From assembly GCF_004770615.1 (NCBI RefSeq), contig NZ_RQER01000010.1:310001-374000 (forward strand): a DNA stretch of 64,000 nt, in the 5' to 3' direction. The notes beneath the pieces are model-generated. The model ran no database searches. It had not been told where the DNA came from and saw only the letters and a list, made by a program, of their open reading frames with translations. Both the position numbers and the translations under genes were made by a program. The DNA is from Leptospira langatensis (GTDB lineage: Bacteria; Spirochaetota; Leptospiria; Leptospirales; Leptospiraceae). Numbering within the stretch: position 1 is the stretch's first letter; the number at the start of each line of letters is the position of its first letter. Positions 17,382 through 27,993 of the stretch are shown piece after piece.

Positions 17382-17695
17382 AATTGAGTGAGATCCTAGT
17401 TTTCGTCTCCTTCTTCCATTCAAAATTGAAAATTGGTGAGCTTTGTTTTTCTCTCTCAAAGAACGATCGTTCTGAGATTATCCTCGTGGATTCAGGTTTC
17501 TTCTCTTGGTGTTTCCTGATTTATGAATTTGTATATAAGTCGAAAGTAAATTCCATTTAGTTGATACTAAGTCTCAACGAAAAACGCAAGAGAATCGCCA
17601 AAGCAAGCGCGTTTTTGAGCGTTTACTTGCAATTTTAAGCGAAGCCAAAATCCTTGTTCCAAACCTTATTTTGGAACCCACGGGACTTTTCACGA
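17382..17695. promoter_or_regulatory. 314-bp control region upstream of the alternative complex III operon
   Basis: No gene seen. It holds a 14-bp perfect palindrome AGAACGATCGTTCT at 17460-17473, a TATATAA stretch near 17532 and, just before actA, an inverted repeat GTTCCAAA (17656-17663) / TTTGGAAC (17670-17677) with a 6-nt loop, which could bind a regulator or fold in the mRNA leader 18 bases before the ATG. The promoter position is not certain. Confidence 0.4.
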
Positions 17696-18202
17696 ATGAA
17701 TAAGAAAGCTTTGAAACTTTCGGTTCCGCTTATTGCTATTGCAGCAGTGGCTTACCTGATTTTTTCTCCCTCCAAATATGTAGGCTACTCTCCGGATCAG
17801 CCTATACCCTTTAATCACAAGATTCACGCAGGTGATAACAAGTTAGACTGTCGCTATTGCCATACCGGCGTAGAAACCAGCGCTCACGCAACGGTTCCGA
17901 ACACTTCTACTTGTATGAACTGTCACTCTCTTGTTGCTAGAAACAGTCCGGATATCAAATTCTTGACCGAGAGTTACACGAACAAGAAGCCGATCGAGTG
18001 GGTTAAGATCCACGACCTTCCGGATCATGTTCAGTTCAACCACTCTCGACACATATCAAGAGGCGTAGATTGTTCTCAATGCCATGGCAATGTTGCCGAA
18101 ATGGTCAAGGTCAAACAGGTCGCATCCCTGAACATGGGATATTGTGTGAACTGTCACCGAGAGAACAACGCTCCAACCGACTGTTCCACCTGTCACAGAT
18201 AA
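17696..18202 (+). CDS. actA: Alternative complex III subunit A, pentaheme cytochrome
   Basis: 168-aa cytochrome from MNKKALKLSVPLIAIAAVAYL, a membrane anchor. The frame is open to 17654, but that start puts 14 residues before the anchor. Five CxxCH motifs: CRYCH, CMNCH, CSQCH, CVNCH and CSTCH, with FNHKIH and FNHSRH supplying likely distal His ligands as in cytochrome c3-like ActA. It passes electrons within the quinol:electron-acceptor oxidoreductase on the periplasmic side. First gene of the actABCDEF operon. Confidence 0.92.
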   Translation: MNKKALKLSVPLIAIAAVAYLIFSPSKYVGYSPDQPIPFNHKIHAGDNKLDCRYCHTGVETSAHATVPNTSTCMNCHSLVARNSPDIKFLTESYTNKKPIEWVKIHDLPDHVQFNHSRHISRGVDCSQCHGNVAEMVKVKQVASLNMGYCVNCHRENNAPTDCSTCHR

Positions 18203-18222
18203 TCAGGAGAATGCATTAACAG

Positions 18223-21200
18223 ATGGATAATAAGAACTTCCAGAAAGAAAAGAAAGCCCACTGGCTCTCCTTCGAACTTCGTGATAACGAAAAAGAAACG
18301 AAGGAACTCCAACGCTCCGAATTTTTCACCTCTCCGGACCCAATCATCGCAAGGATCAAATCTGGCGAATTCGATCGTAAAACCTTCCTTAAACTGATGG
18401 GAGCGGGGGTCGCAATGACTTCCCTCAATTGCGTTCGCAAACCGGTAGAGAAGATCGTTCCTTACGTGGATCTAAAGACGGAAGAAGGTACTTTCGATTT
18501 CGTAAAACACGGCCATTCTTATCATTACGCTACCGTTTATAACGGAACGGGGATACTCGTAAAAGCGAAAGACGGTCGTCCTCTTAAATTAGAGGGGAAT
18601 GAGAATCACCCTGTTTCCCAAGGTGCCCTAGGCGCTCAGGGACAGGCTGCTATCTTTGACCTGTATGATCCTGATAGAGCTCAGGATCCTGCATCTATTT
18701 CCGGCGGAAAAGCGGAGAAGACTACATGGGCAAACCTGGACGCGAAAGTCCAAGAAGCATTGTCCAAGAACAAAGGCAAGACAGTAATCGTTACTAAGCC
18801 TTTGGATTCTCCTGCAACCAAGTCTTTGATCGGAGACTTCTTGAGAGCGGTAGGCGGTGGAGAGCATTATGAGATCTCCCTGACTTCTGCAGAAGAAGCA
18901 GTTTCCAAAGGACAGGCCGCTTCTTACGGAAGAGCATTGGTCCCGAACTACCATTTCGATCTCGCAAATGCGATCCTTTCCATCGATTGCGATTTCATGG
19001 GATCTTGGCTTTCTCCAGAAGAACACCAAAAGGATTTTTCTAAGAGAAGGAACCTGAGAAACGGAGCGAAAGATGTGAACTTCTTCGCTGCTGCTGAATC
19101 TATTCCTACTATGTCCGGTTCCAACGCGGACCTAAGACTTCCGATTCGTCCAGGAGACCAATCCAAATTCGCATTGGCGATCGCTGCTGCTCTTTCCGAG
19201 CTGGGTGCGAACACTAAAGATGTTCTTGGAAATGCGACTCTTGCAAGTCTCTCTTCCGAGTTAGGACTTTCTGCGGACAATATCAAGAAAACCGCAAAAG
19301 CTCTCTGGGAAAACAAGGGCAAGTCTCTTGTAGTTGCCGGTGGTGTTTCCGCGAATACTGCGGATGCGGTAGATCTGCAAGTTCTTGTGAACTTCCTGAA
19401 CTCCGCTCTGGAGAACGACGGTAAAACTGTAGATCACGCAAATCCTAAGAAAGAAGGACTCGCTGATTATTCCGGGAACCTGAATAAACTTACGGAAGCA
19501 TTAAAGCAAACGAAAGTAGGAGTTCTATTCCTCTACGACACCAACTTGGTTTACCAAGGTGGCGAACATTGGAAAGATTTCCTTCATAAGGCTGCCCTGG
19601 TTGTTAGTTTGACTGATAGAGCGGACGAAACCGCACTCGCTTCCAACTATCTGGCTTCTACTACCCATTTCTTAGAGTCGTGGGGAGACGCAGAAGTAAC
19701 CAAAGGTATCTTCTCCATCCAACAACCTGCGATCCGTCCTCTATTCGACACTCGTTCATTCGAGGACAGCTTGATCGCTTTTGCAGGCGGAAGTCTGGGC
19801 GGAGAGAAAGTATTTTACGAATACGTAAAGAACTCTTGGACCAAAAAACTTGGTTCCAAGCAGAAATGGGAAGATCTTCTCAGAGCCGGAACCACTGTTT
19901 CTGCGGAAAACCGTAAGAAAACCCCAGGTGCCGGAAGAGGTTTCAACCGAGGAGCGATCAAGAAGTTAGCTTCTTCTTCTCAAGGCTTGAAACTCGCTCT
20001 GTATGAAAAGATCTCCATCGGAGACGGTAGAGCTGCAAACAACTCTCTTCTCCAAGAGCTTCCGGATCCAGTGACCAAGGTCACCTGGGACAACTACGTT
20101 CTTCTTTCTCCTGCTCTTGCAAAAGAGAAGGGGATCCAATCCAACGACGTTGTAGTTCTGAAAACCGCAAAACAATCCATTGAATTGCCTGCGCAGATCC
20201 AGCCAGGAATGCATAAGGATGCGATCGGTATCGCGATCGGTTACGGTAGAACTGCTGCGGGAACGATTGCGAACGGAGTAGGAAAGAATGCTTACACGTT
20301 AGCTGAAAACGGTGTATATTCCGGTATCAGTGTATCTTCTATCGAGAAGACGGGTAAGACTTACAAGCTCGCTTGCACCCAGCACCACCACATGATGTCT
20401 CCAGGCTTCGGTTACGAAGAGAGACCTCTTATCCAATCCACTACGATCGACGAGTATCGTAAGGATCCGGCTGCTGGTGTTAAAGAATCCGAAATCCCTA
20501 AGATCAAGAAAAATGGTCAGATGGTATATGCTGTAGGAGCCAACCCGGTTCACGAATATCCTGGTTATCGCTGGGGAATGAGCATAGACCTTACCGCTTG
20601 CACCGGTTGCGCTTCTTGCGTGATCGCTTGCCAAGTGGAGAACAATATTCCTGTGGTAGGAAGAGACGAGGTCCGAGTGGGTCGTGAGATGCATTGGATT
20701 CGTATCGACCGTTACTATATCGGCAACCCTGATAACGCTGAAGATATGCAAATCGCTCACCAACCTGTGATGTGCCAACATTGCGAAAACGCTCCTTGCG
20801 AGACTGTTTGTCCTGTTGCTGCAACCGTTCACGGCTCGGAAGGAACGAACGATATGGTGTACAACCGTTGCGTAGGGACCAGATATTGTTCCAACAACTG
20901 TCCTTACAAGGTTCGTCGCTACAACTGGGCGCAACACTGGTATAACGAGACCGGTGCTCAAAAAGGCGGAAAGGCTCCTAGATATCTGGGATTGAATCCT
21001 GAAGTTACAGTTCGTGGCCGCGGGGTCATGGAAAAATGTACCTTCTGTTCTTCTCGTATCGCGGAGAAAAAGATCCAAGCTAAGAATGAGGGCCGCACTC
21101 TGAAAGATGGCGAACTCAAGACTGCTTGTCAGCAAAGCTGTGCGGCTGATGCGATCAGCTTCGGTAATATCAATGATAAAGAATCCGAAGTTGCTAAACT

Positions 21201-21291
21201 CAGCAGCGGTCCAAGATCCTATCGCTTACTCGAATACCTAAACGTCGGTCCTTCGGTCGCTTACTTGACCAGGGTCAGAGCCAAGATTTAA
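18223..21291 (+). CDS. actB: Alternative complex III subunit B, Mo-less molybdopterin-like / Fe-S fusion
   Basis: 1022-aa fusion. Residues ~1-730 resemble the catalytic subunit of molybdopterin oxidoreductases; near the N-terminus is a twin-arginine-like region (RKTFLKLMGAGVAMTSLNC, without an RR pair). Residues ~760-990 are a ferredoxin-like part with four Cys clusters: CTGCASCVIACQ, CQHCENAPCETVCP, CVGTRYCSNNCPYK, and CTFCSS with CQQSCAADA. In known ActB proteins the large domain has no cofactor and the Fe-S clusters carry electrons from quinol to the hemes. Length and order are normal for the family. It starts 21 bp after actA. Confidence 0.93.
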   Translation: MDNKNFQKEKKAHWLSFELRDNEKETKELQRSEFFTSPDPIIARIKSGEFDRKTFLKLMGAGVAMTSLNCVRKPVEKIVPYVDLKTEEGTFDFVKHGHSYHYATVYNGTGILVKAKDGRPLKLEGNENHPVSQGALGAQGQAAIFDLYDPDRAQDPASISGGKAEKTTWANLDAKVQEALSKNKGKTVIVTKPLDSPATKSLIGDFLRAVGGGEHYEISLTSAEEAVSKGQAASYGRALVPNYHFDLANAILSIDCDFMGSWLSPEEHQKDFSKRRNLRNGAKDVNFFAAAESIPTMSGSNADLRLPIRPGDQSKFALAIAAALSELGANTKDVLGNATLASLSSELGLSADNIKKTAKALWENKGKSLVVAGGVSANTADAVDLQVLVNFLNSALENDGKTVDHANPKKEGLADYSGNLNKLTEALKQTKVGVLFLYDTNLVYQGGEHWKDFLHKAALVVSLTDRADETALASNYLASTTHFLESWGDAEVTKGIFSIQQPAIRPLFDTRSFEDSLIAFAGGSLGGEKVFYEYVKNSWTKKLGSKQKWEDLLRAGTTVSAENRKKTPGAGRGFNRGAIKKLASSSQGLKLALYEKISIGDGRAANNSLLQELPDPVTKVTWDNYVLLSPALAKEKGIQSNDVVVLKTAKQSIELPAQIQPGMHKDAIGIAIGYGRTAAGTIANGVGKNAYTLAENGVYSGISVSSIEKTGKTYKLACTQHHHMMSPGFGYEERPLIQSTTIDEYRKDPAAGVKESEIPKIKKNGQMVYAVGANPVHEYPGYRWGMSIDLTACTGCASCVIACQVENNIPVVGRDEVRVGREMHWIRIDRYYIGNPDNAEDMQIAHQPVMCQHCENAPCETVCPVAATVHGSEGTNDMVYNRCVGTRYCSNNCPYKVRRYNWAQHWYNETGAQKGGKAPRYLGLNPEVTVRGRGVMEKCTFCSSRIAEKKIQAKNEGRTLKDGELKTACQQSCAADAISFGNINDKESEVAKLSSGPRSYRLLEYLNVGPSVAYLTRVRAKI

Positions 21292-21312
21292 TCCGGAGTA
21301 TAACGAAGCGCT

Positions 21313-22685
<1,373 letters not shown>

Positions 22686-22686
<1 letters not shown>

Positions 22687-23237
22687 TGTATTCTCCTAAG
22701 AAAGAACAGTTTCATACATTCCAAGAGACTGAGCATGGAGTATTCGGTTTATTCGATTCTCCTGCAGAGATCATAAACGCGGCTCAGAAAACCAAGGATA
22801 AAGGGTACACCAATTTCGATTGCTTTACTCCGTATCCGGTTCACGGCTTAGACGATGCGATGGGACTCCCTCGCTCCGGATTGCCTTGGGTCACCTTCTT
22901 CATGGGAATTTTCGGATGCGTTGCCGGTTTCGGCATGCAGTACTTAACTCATAAGTACGATTGGCCTCTGAATATTTCCGGAAAAAGCTTCAACGCTTGG
23001 TTTGCGTACATTCCGATTACTTTCGAATTCACTGTGTTCATGGCGGGTGTTTCTACAGCAGTTGCTATGTTCATTCTGACCAAGCTACCTAAAACCGGTC
23101 GTAAGGTTTTACATCCGGATATCACTACGGACAAATTCGCTCTTTGGATCCCTTCCAACTCTGCGAATTATTCCGAAAGTGGCGTTACTGATTTTATCAA
23201 AGGCCTCGGCTCTAAACACGTCGAGACGGTGAAATAG
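22686..23237 (+). CDS. actD: Alternative complex III subunit D
   Basis: 183-aa protein of the DUF3341 family, with two membrane helices (LPWVTFFMGIFGCVAGFGMQ and the helix starting ITFEFTVFMAGVST) after an N-terminal soluble domain with FDCFTPYPVHGLDDAMGL, the family signature. It holds the complex together at the membrane. It overlaps actC by one base and is followed 6 bp later by actE. Confidence 0.92.
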
Positions 23238-23243
23238 GAGAGA

Positions 23244-23855
23244 TTGATGATTTCACTGCAAAGAATTTCTGCTCTTTCTCTCGCGGCTGTCCTTCTTTGG
23301 AACTGCGAGTCTAAGACCCCTCCTATGGAGTACATGCCGGATATGGCGGACTCGATCGCGAGAGAGGCACAAGAAGCGGACGCACATTTCCCGAATAACC
23401 AAGCGGTTCGTCTCCCACCAGTGGGAGCGGTTCCCGTAGGATATTATCCGTACGAATACAAGAATTGGGACAAGGCTTTGGATCAACTTCCGAACAAGGG
23501 CTTAGCAAATCCTTTCAAAGGGGATCTGGCTACTCTGAAACGCGGAGAAGACAAATACCAAACCTATTGCAGCCCTTGCCATGGCGTAAGAGGCCAAGGA
23601 AACGGTCCGGTTGTAGGTCCTGCTCCTCGCTTAAATGCGGTCCAGGCGGATGGGTCCCCTATGGCGGCTCTGACTTCTGCGGTGGCTAAAGGTTATTCCG
23701 ACGGACAGATCTACCATATCATCACCGAGGGTAAGGGAAGGATGAATAGCTATGCATCCCAAGTTACTCCTGAGGATCGTTGGAAAATTATATTATATGT
23801 TCGTAAACTACAAGAATACGACAACAAGACCAATAAGGGAACGGCTACGAAATAA
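23244..23855 (+). CDS. actE: Alternative complex III subunit E, monoheme cytochrome c lipoprotein
   Basis: 203-aa monoheme cytochrome with a lipoprotein signal (SLAAVLLWNC) and the ActE pattern MEYMPDMADS near the mature N-terminus. The heme site is CSPCH, with GRMNSYASQV providing the axial Met. It is the likely exit point for electrons to a periplasmic carrier or oxidase. Its stop shares a base with the actF start. Confidence 0.92.
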   Translation: MMISLQRISALSLAAVLLWNCESKTPPMEYMPDMADSIAREAQEADAHFPNNQAVRLPPVGAVPVGYYPYEYKNWDKALDQLPNKGLANPFKGDLATLKRGEDKYQTYCSPCHGVRGQGNGPVVGPAPRLNAVQADGSPMAALTSAVAKGYSDGQIYHIITEGKGRMNSYASQVTPEDRWKIILYVRKLQEYDNKTNKGTATK

Positions 23856-25078
23856 TGGAAGTTAAGGTAGAACAAAACCTCATCAACTTTAAGCTCGATT
23901 CCAAGACCAGAAACGCTCTGGTCGGAATGATCCTCGTTGGCTTAGCGAGTTTGGGAATTGCCGCATTCGGTCTTGGACATGAAAATCTGCGTCACGAAGG
24001 CGGGCATTCTAATCCGGCTTGGTCCGCATACCTCGTGGGAACTTTCTTCATTTTAGGAATTTCCTTAGCAGGGATCTTTTTTACCTCTCTCGGACATATC
24101 ACCGGTGCGCATTGGCCGGTAACCGTTAGACGTATCTCCGAGGCTTACGGAACCTTCTTGCCAGTAGCGGGAGTCCTCTTACTTGCTTTGATCCTGGGCG
24201 CTCACGATCTATATGAGTGGTCTCATGCGGAAGCGGTTGCGGAAGATCATTTGCTCCAACACAAGAAGCCTTTGTTAAACATGGGATTCTTCAGCACAAT
24301 ACTCGTGGTTCTTAGCATCGCTTGGTCCGTTTTCGGATTCACCTTCTATAAGCAGTCCGTTGCTCAGGATACAGATAAGGATGTGAAACATACCCAGTTC
24401 AACGCTAAGTTGGCGGGCGGATACATCATATTCTTCGCTCTTTCCTTCTCCTTGGCTTCTATCGAGCTCATCATGTCTTTGACTCCTCACTGGTTCTCAA
24501 CCATGTTCGGAGTGTATTGCTTTGCTGGAGCTTACCAAGCGGGACTTTCTTCCTTAGTGGTTGCAGCTTATTACCTCAAGAAGAAGGGATTTCTCGGAAA
24601 CTTAGTGAACGAAAATCATATCCATGACTTAGGAAAGTTCATGTTAGGTTTCACCGTTTTCTGGGCTTACGTAGGATTCTCTCAGTTCATGTTAATCTGG
24701 TATGCGAACATCCCAGAAGAAACTTTCTTCTATGAGCAAAGGCTGACTGGAGGATGGGAGTATCTTACCCTTCTTCTTCCTTTGATCAAATTCGTGGTTC
24801 CATTCCTTCTTCTTTTGAACCGTCCGAACAAGAGAAACATAGACTTCTTATTGAAAGTCGCTCTTTGGATCATCTTCGTACAAGTAGTAGAGATCTTCTG
24901 GTTAGTATATCCATCTAACTTCGTTGATTTCTCTTGGGGAGGACTCCTCGTAACTTTAGGAACCACTGTGGGAGTTATTGGACTCTTCTCATTCGTAGTT
25001 CTGAAAAGATTGGAGAAGGCTCCTCTAATTCCGGTCGGTGACCCGAGATTGGACGAATGTCTGCACCATCATCAATAA
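23855..25078 (+). CDS. actF: Alternative complex III subunit F, second NrfD-like quinone-binding protein
   Basis: 407-aa membrane protein with about ten helices, related to ActC (quinol:cytochrome c oxidoreductase, quinone-binding subunit 2). Visible motifs: LGHITGAHWPVTVRRISE and FWAYVGFSQFMLIWYANIPEE, both typical of ActF. It contributes a second helical core. It ends 10 bp before the SH3-like lipoprotein gene, so the operon continues. Confidence 0.92.
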   Translation: MEVKVEQNLINFKLDSKTRNALVGMILVGLASLGIAAFGLGHENLRHEGGHSNPAWSAYLVGTFFILGISLAGIFFTSLGHITGAHWPVTVRRISEAYGTFLPVAGVLLLALILGAHDLYEWSHAEAVAEDHLLQHKKPLLNMGFFSTILVVLSIAWSVFGFTFYKQSVAQDTDKDVKHTQFNAKLAGGYIIFFALSFSLASIELIMSLTPHWFSTMFGVYCFAGAYQAGLSSLVVAAYYLKKKGFLGNLVNENHIHDLGKFMLGFTVFWAYVGFSQFMLIWYANIPEETFFYEQRLTGGWEYLTLLLPLIKFVVPFLLLLNRPNKRNIDFLLKVALWIIFVQVVEIFWLVYPSNFVDFSWGGLLVTLGTTVGVIGLFSFVVLKRLEKAPLIPVGDPRLDECLHHHQ

Positions 25079-25088
25079 GGAAAGGATC

Positions 25089-25613
25089 ATGAAAAAAGTA
25101 ATATTGAATATAACGATCCTTGGAATTCTAAGCCTCTTCGCGGGGGCTTGTTCCAACACCGCTCAGGTTGTAGGGAATATTAACTGCCCTACTATAGAGA
25201 AGGGTGTGATCGATCCTAAGGTTGCGATCGTTTCCGACGACTTAGTTAGCCCAGTGGTTATCGAGAAGGTTGCCATCGGAACCGTAGTCAAGGTTTACGA
25301 TTACAGAAACCATTACTATGTAGCTAAGAACTTGGTTCGCGTGAAGACTGAAAAGAACGAAGGATGGATCAATCCTTCTTGTTTGGTTGTAGGACAGGAT
25401 CCTGCGGATTCAGTATTCAAGTGGGCATATCGCAGCGACTATAAGCCTTTCTTCGACAAGGAAGACAGAGACCATTATAATCATAAGGATCCGGATAAAG
25501 TAGAAGAAGGTTCCAAAACTACTTCCGCTAACGGATACGAATTCGACTCGTATAAAAATCTTCCTAAGGACAAGGTTCCTTTGGCAGACCTTGCTCCCGA
25601 ACTGAAGAAGTAA
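25089..25613 (+). CDS. SH3-like lipoprotein at the end of the complex III operon
   Basis: 174-aa predicted lipoprotein from MKKVILNITILGILSLFAGAC; the frame is open to 25038 but that reading lies inside actF. Residues ~45-110 resemble a bacterial SH3-like fold (IEKVAIGTVVKVYDYRNHYYVAKNLVRVKTEKNEGWINPSCLV in part). The C-terminal part is charged and probably unstructured. A GGA site precedes the ATG. Ten bases separate it from actF and a strong terminator follows, so it is the last gene of the act operon. It may be an extra peripheral subunit or assembly factor; that is inference. Confidence 0.75.
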   Translation: MKKVILNITILGILSLFAGACSNTAQVVGNINCPTIEKGVIDPKVAIVSDDLVSPVVIEKVAIGTVVKVYDYRNHYYVAKNLVRVKTEKNEGWINPSCLVVGQDPADSVFKWAYRSDYKPFFDKEDRDHYNHKDPDKVEEGSKTTSANGYEFDSYKNLPKDKVPLADLAPELKK

Positions 25614-25654
25614 GAAAGCAAAGTTCTTTTATCCGTTTCAATAGATTCAAGAAC

Positions 25655-25690
25655 CCCCTTCGAGGAATTCCTCGTTGGGGGATTTTTTTT
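25655..25690 (+). terminator. Intrinsic terminator of the act operon
   Basis: A C5 run, TT, then CGAGGAATTCCTCG, TT and a G5 run form a long near-perfect hairpin, followed at once by eight T. It lies about 40 bp after the lipoprotein stop. It is the clearest rho-independent terminator in the window. Confidence 0.88.
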
Positions 25691-25734
25691 ATGGTAGCCA
25701 AGCGGGAGAGGAGACTCTTAGAATATCAGCGAAA

Positions 25735-26550
25735 ATGAAGATCCGGATTTTCTTTCTACTCTTTGCGATCCTAATTTCCAATTCCTGCGCTTCTCGTTAT
25801 TCAGTGAATCGTTTGGATACTGAGCCGCCGCCTTCTCAACAGGTATTTAAGAAATTCAAGATCGCATATCTTGGTTTCAATACATTCAAATCTACTAAGC
25901 ATAAGAATCCGGACGGACGTGTGGACTTTGAGGCGGTGGCAGAACCGGATTCCCGAACTTTGAAAGAACCGATTGCCGGCAGTTTTCCGATCCCAGGGGA
26001 GAATAAGCCGAACGGCCTGAGAAAAGATATCTCTCAGGAGAAGGTGATGGGATTTGCCCGTTCTTATTTGAGCGTTACCGGCCCTACTGGGATCAAGGAA
26101 CTGGAAAAGTTCCTGGAGATCAATAAGGGGCCGGACGGATATTCCTATGCCTTGCGTAATCTGCCCTACGATTATTATATAGTGGGTTTGCATGCTCCGG
26201 TTTTCGAAAAGCCAAGGAACGTAGCTCTCGGTTTCGTTACTGTTTTCTCCAGCCTTTTGAGTGTCGTGACCCTGGGGATACTTCCTTCGTACGAAGCATA
26301 CGAAGCGAACACAGTCGTTCGAGTATATGATAAAAACCTAAATTTACTGAAAGAATTCCAATACGACAATAATTACTCCGTATGGAGGGCTCTTTGGATG
26401 CCTCCTAATCCGAAGGAATGCGGGATCGGAAGTTTAACCTGTCTAGGGATGTTCAGTCCGGTATTGCGGACAAACCCGTCTATCGTATTTGAAGCAGGCG
26501 CTGCTCGGATCGGTTCCGACCTGAGCAATTATATCGCCAATTTGAAATGA
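25735..26550 (+). CDS. Hypothetical lipoprotein with central hydrophobic segment
   Basis: 271-aa predicted lipoprotein from MKIRIFFLLFAILISNSC. A longer frame from 25675 would start inside the terminator and is rejected. A hydrophobic stretch near residues 160-185 (ALGFVTVFSSLLSVVTLGIL) could cross or enter a membrane; the C-terminal part carries two Cys (KECGIG, TCLGMF). Similar lipoproteins exist in Leptospira but I cannot name a function. It stands alone after the act operon. Confidence 0.65.
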   Translation: MKIRIFFLLFAILISNSCASRYSVNRLDTEPPPSQQVFKKFKIAYLGFNTFKSTKHKNPDGRVDFEAVAEPDSRTLKEPIAGSFPIPGENKPNGLRKDISQEKVMGFARSYLSVTGPTGIKELEKFLEINKGPDGYSYALRNLPYDYYIVGLHAPVFEKPRNVALGFVTVFSSLLSVVTLGILPSYEAYEANTVVRVYDKNLNLLKEFQYDNNYSVWRALWMPPNPKECGIGSLTCLGMFSPVLRTNPSIVFEAGAARIGSDLSNYIANLK

Positions 26551-26845
26551 TAGTTTCTCTCGGATCGATATGGAACAATTAGAGAAACGTCTTTTCTTCC
26601 TCCGTTAAAGCAAATCTATTCCAAAGGGAATAAGCGTCTTACGTTCGAACCTCTCCTGTCCCTCATTTTAGGGATTTGTCAAATTCTTGCCAGATTTTCC
26701 ACATTACGGGTCGGAGGAAATTTTTTTCTTTAAAATCCGGAATTTTCCAGCAAAGAAGCAAAAACGAAAGACATTCTTTGCGTAAACTGCGAGTCAGTTA
26801 TTTCTATATCAAATCTTTATTTTTATTAAACGACATCGACGAGTT
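26551..26845. other. 295-bp spacer upstream of the DUF1577 gene
   Basis: No gene seen. Just after the lipoprotein stop, GTTTCTCT (26553-26560) and AGAGAAAC (26581-26588) form an 8-bp inverted repeat with a 20-nt loop and a T-rich tail, a weak terminator candidate. The rest is AT-rich towards its end and should hold the promoter of the next gene; no clear boxes. Confidence 0.35.
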
Positions 26846-27991
26846 ATGCAATATTTCGAAAAGAATTCAAGAGCACTGGATTATATCGCCGCTAAGGAAC
26901 AGAAAAACCACGTTATTACTAAATATCTGTTAGAGCAGGAACTTACTTTCAAGATGATTCCCTTCGAAAAAAAGGCTATCATCAAGAAGTACATGAGTGA
27001 AGAGGAGAGAGTGGTGGTCCGTATCCCGGAGGGAATGGATGAGGCTTCGGAAAAGCATATTTCCTTTTTCAAGATCCTTGCAAAATACATTGAACTGGAC
27101 TGCATGCTTCTGCAGAAGATCGAAAAAGATCTGTATCTATTCAAGGTGGAGAGACTTGCGATCGCGAAGAAGAGCAGGGAGTCTTTAAGGGTTCCTGTTC
27201 CGAACGGAAAGACTTTCGTTACTAATATCGTTTCTTCCAAGACGGTAATAGATGCGAATATGTTCACTGTCCCGACTTTGGTGAAGGTTAATTTCGACGA
27301 TTATAAGAACCGTCTCAAGAAGAACAGCCAAGACTCGATTGTGATCGATGCGTTCAAGCCCGGTCTGGACCGAAAGTTTGAACTTGCAAAACGTACTCGA
27401 AAATCCTTACTGATAGAGGATACTCAAGACCCTTCTTGTTATACTTCTAATGAACCGGATAGAATGAACTATTCCAAGGATATTGATGATGATGTTCCTT
27501 CTGCGATCCGCAAATTCAAGGACCAAAAGATCGTATCGGAGCTGATCCGTCCCATTATTTACAAGAATCATGCGGATGAGTTGATCCCAATCGGTTATAT
27601 TTGGATCCAAAGCAGGGATAAGAAATTGACCTCAGAGTATCTGGCAGAGTTAGGAAGACTTTCTAAGGAGGTTGTAGATCGGATCAAGGAATCCAATACC
27701 ATCAAGACCACGGAAAAGTTCACAGTTTTGGATGCTTCCGCGCAAGGAATCAAAGTCAAGATACATGATCCGAATTTGGTGGAGACACTGCCAAAACAGG
27801 AAGAGTTCGTTTTCGACGTTCTTTTTAAGATGCAGGCACCTTTGACTGTTTTTGGGATCGTTAGATGGTGGGGCAAGGATGCGGATAATCAACTTTTCAT
27901 GGGATTGGAATTCAAGAGTAAGTCTGATAACCCCGGTGAAAGAGAAAGATATATTAAGAATTTAGAATTAATGAGCAAGGGCGCTCTCTGA
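26846..27991 (+). CDS. DUF1577 protein with PilZ-like C-terminal domain
   Basis: 381-aa cytoplasmic protein of the DUF1577 type, known mainly from Leptospira. The N-terminal ~130 residues resemble a PilZ-partner (YcgR N-like) domain with RESLRVPV at the junction. The last ~100 residues (KFTVLDASAQGIKVKIHD, then FKMQAPLTVFGIVRWWG and LFMGLEF) look PilZ-like: D-x-S-x-x-G is the core motif of the domain, here DASAQG. If the Arg pair upstream binds cyclic di-GMP the protein would be a receptor; I see only K/R-rich candidates, so binding is uncertain. Its 3' end almost touches the convergent polymerase gene. Confidence 0.7.
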   Translation: MQYFEKNSRALDYIAAKEQKNHVITKYLLEQELTFKMIPFEKKAIIKKYMSEEERVVVRIPEGMDEASEKHISFFKILAKYIELDCMLLQKIEKDLYLFKVERLAIAKKSRESLRVPVPNGKTFVTNIVSSKTVIDANMFTVPTLVKVNFDDYKNRLKKNSQDSIVIDAFKPGLDRKFELAKRTRKSLLIEDTQDPSCYTSNEPDRMNYSKDIDDDVPSAIRKFKDQKIVSELIRPIIYKNHADELIPIGYIWIQSRDKKLTSEYLAELGRLSKEVVDRIKESNTIKTTEKFTVLDASAQGIKVKIHDPNLVETLPKQEEFVFDVLFKMQAPLTVFGIVRWWGKDADNQLFMGLEFKSKSDNPGERERYIKNLELMSKGAL

Positions 27992-27993
27992 TC

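Noticed and set aside
20299..21135. 278-aa open frame antisense to actB
   Set aside because: It lies wholly opposite a well-conserved gene, has no ribosome site and no family pattern. Long antisense frames are common here because of codon use.
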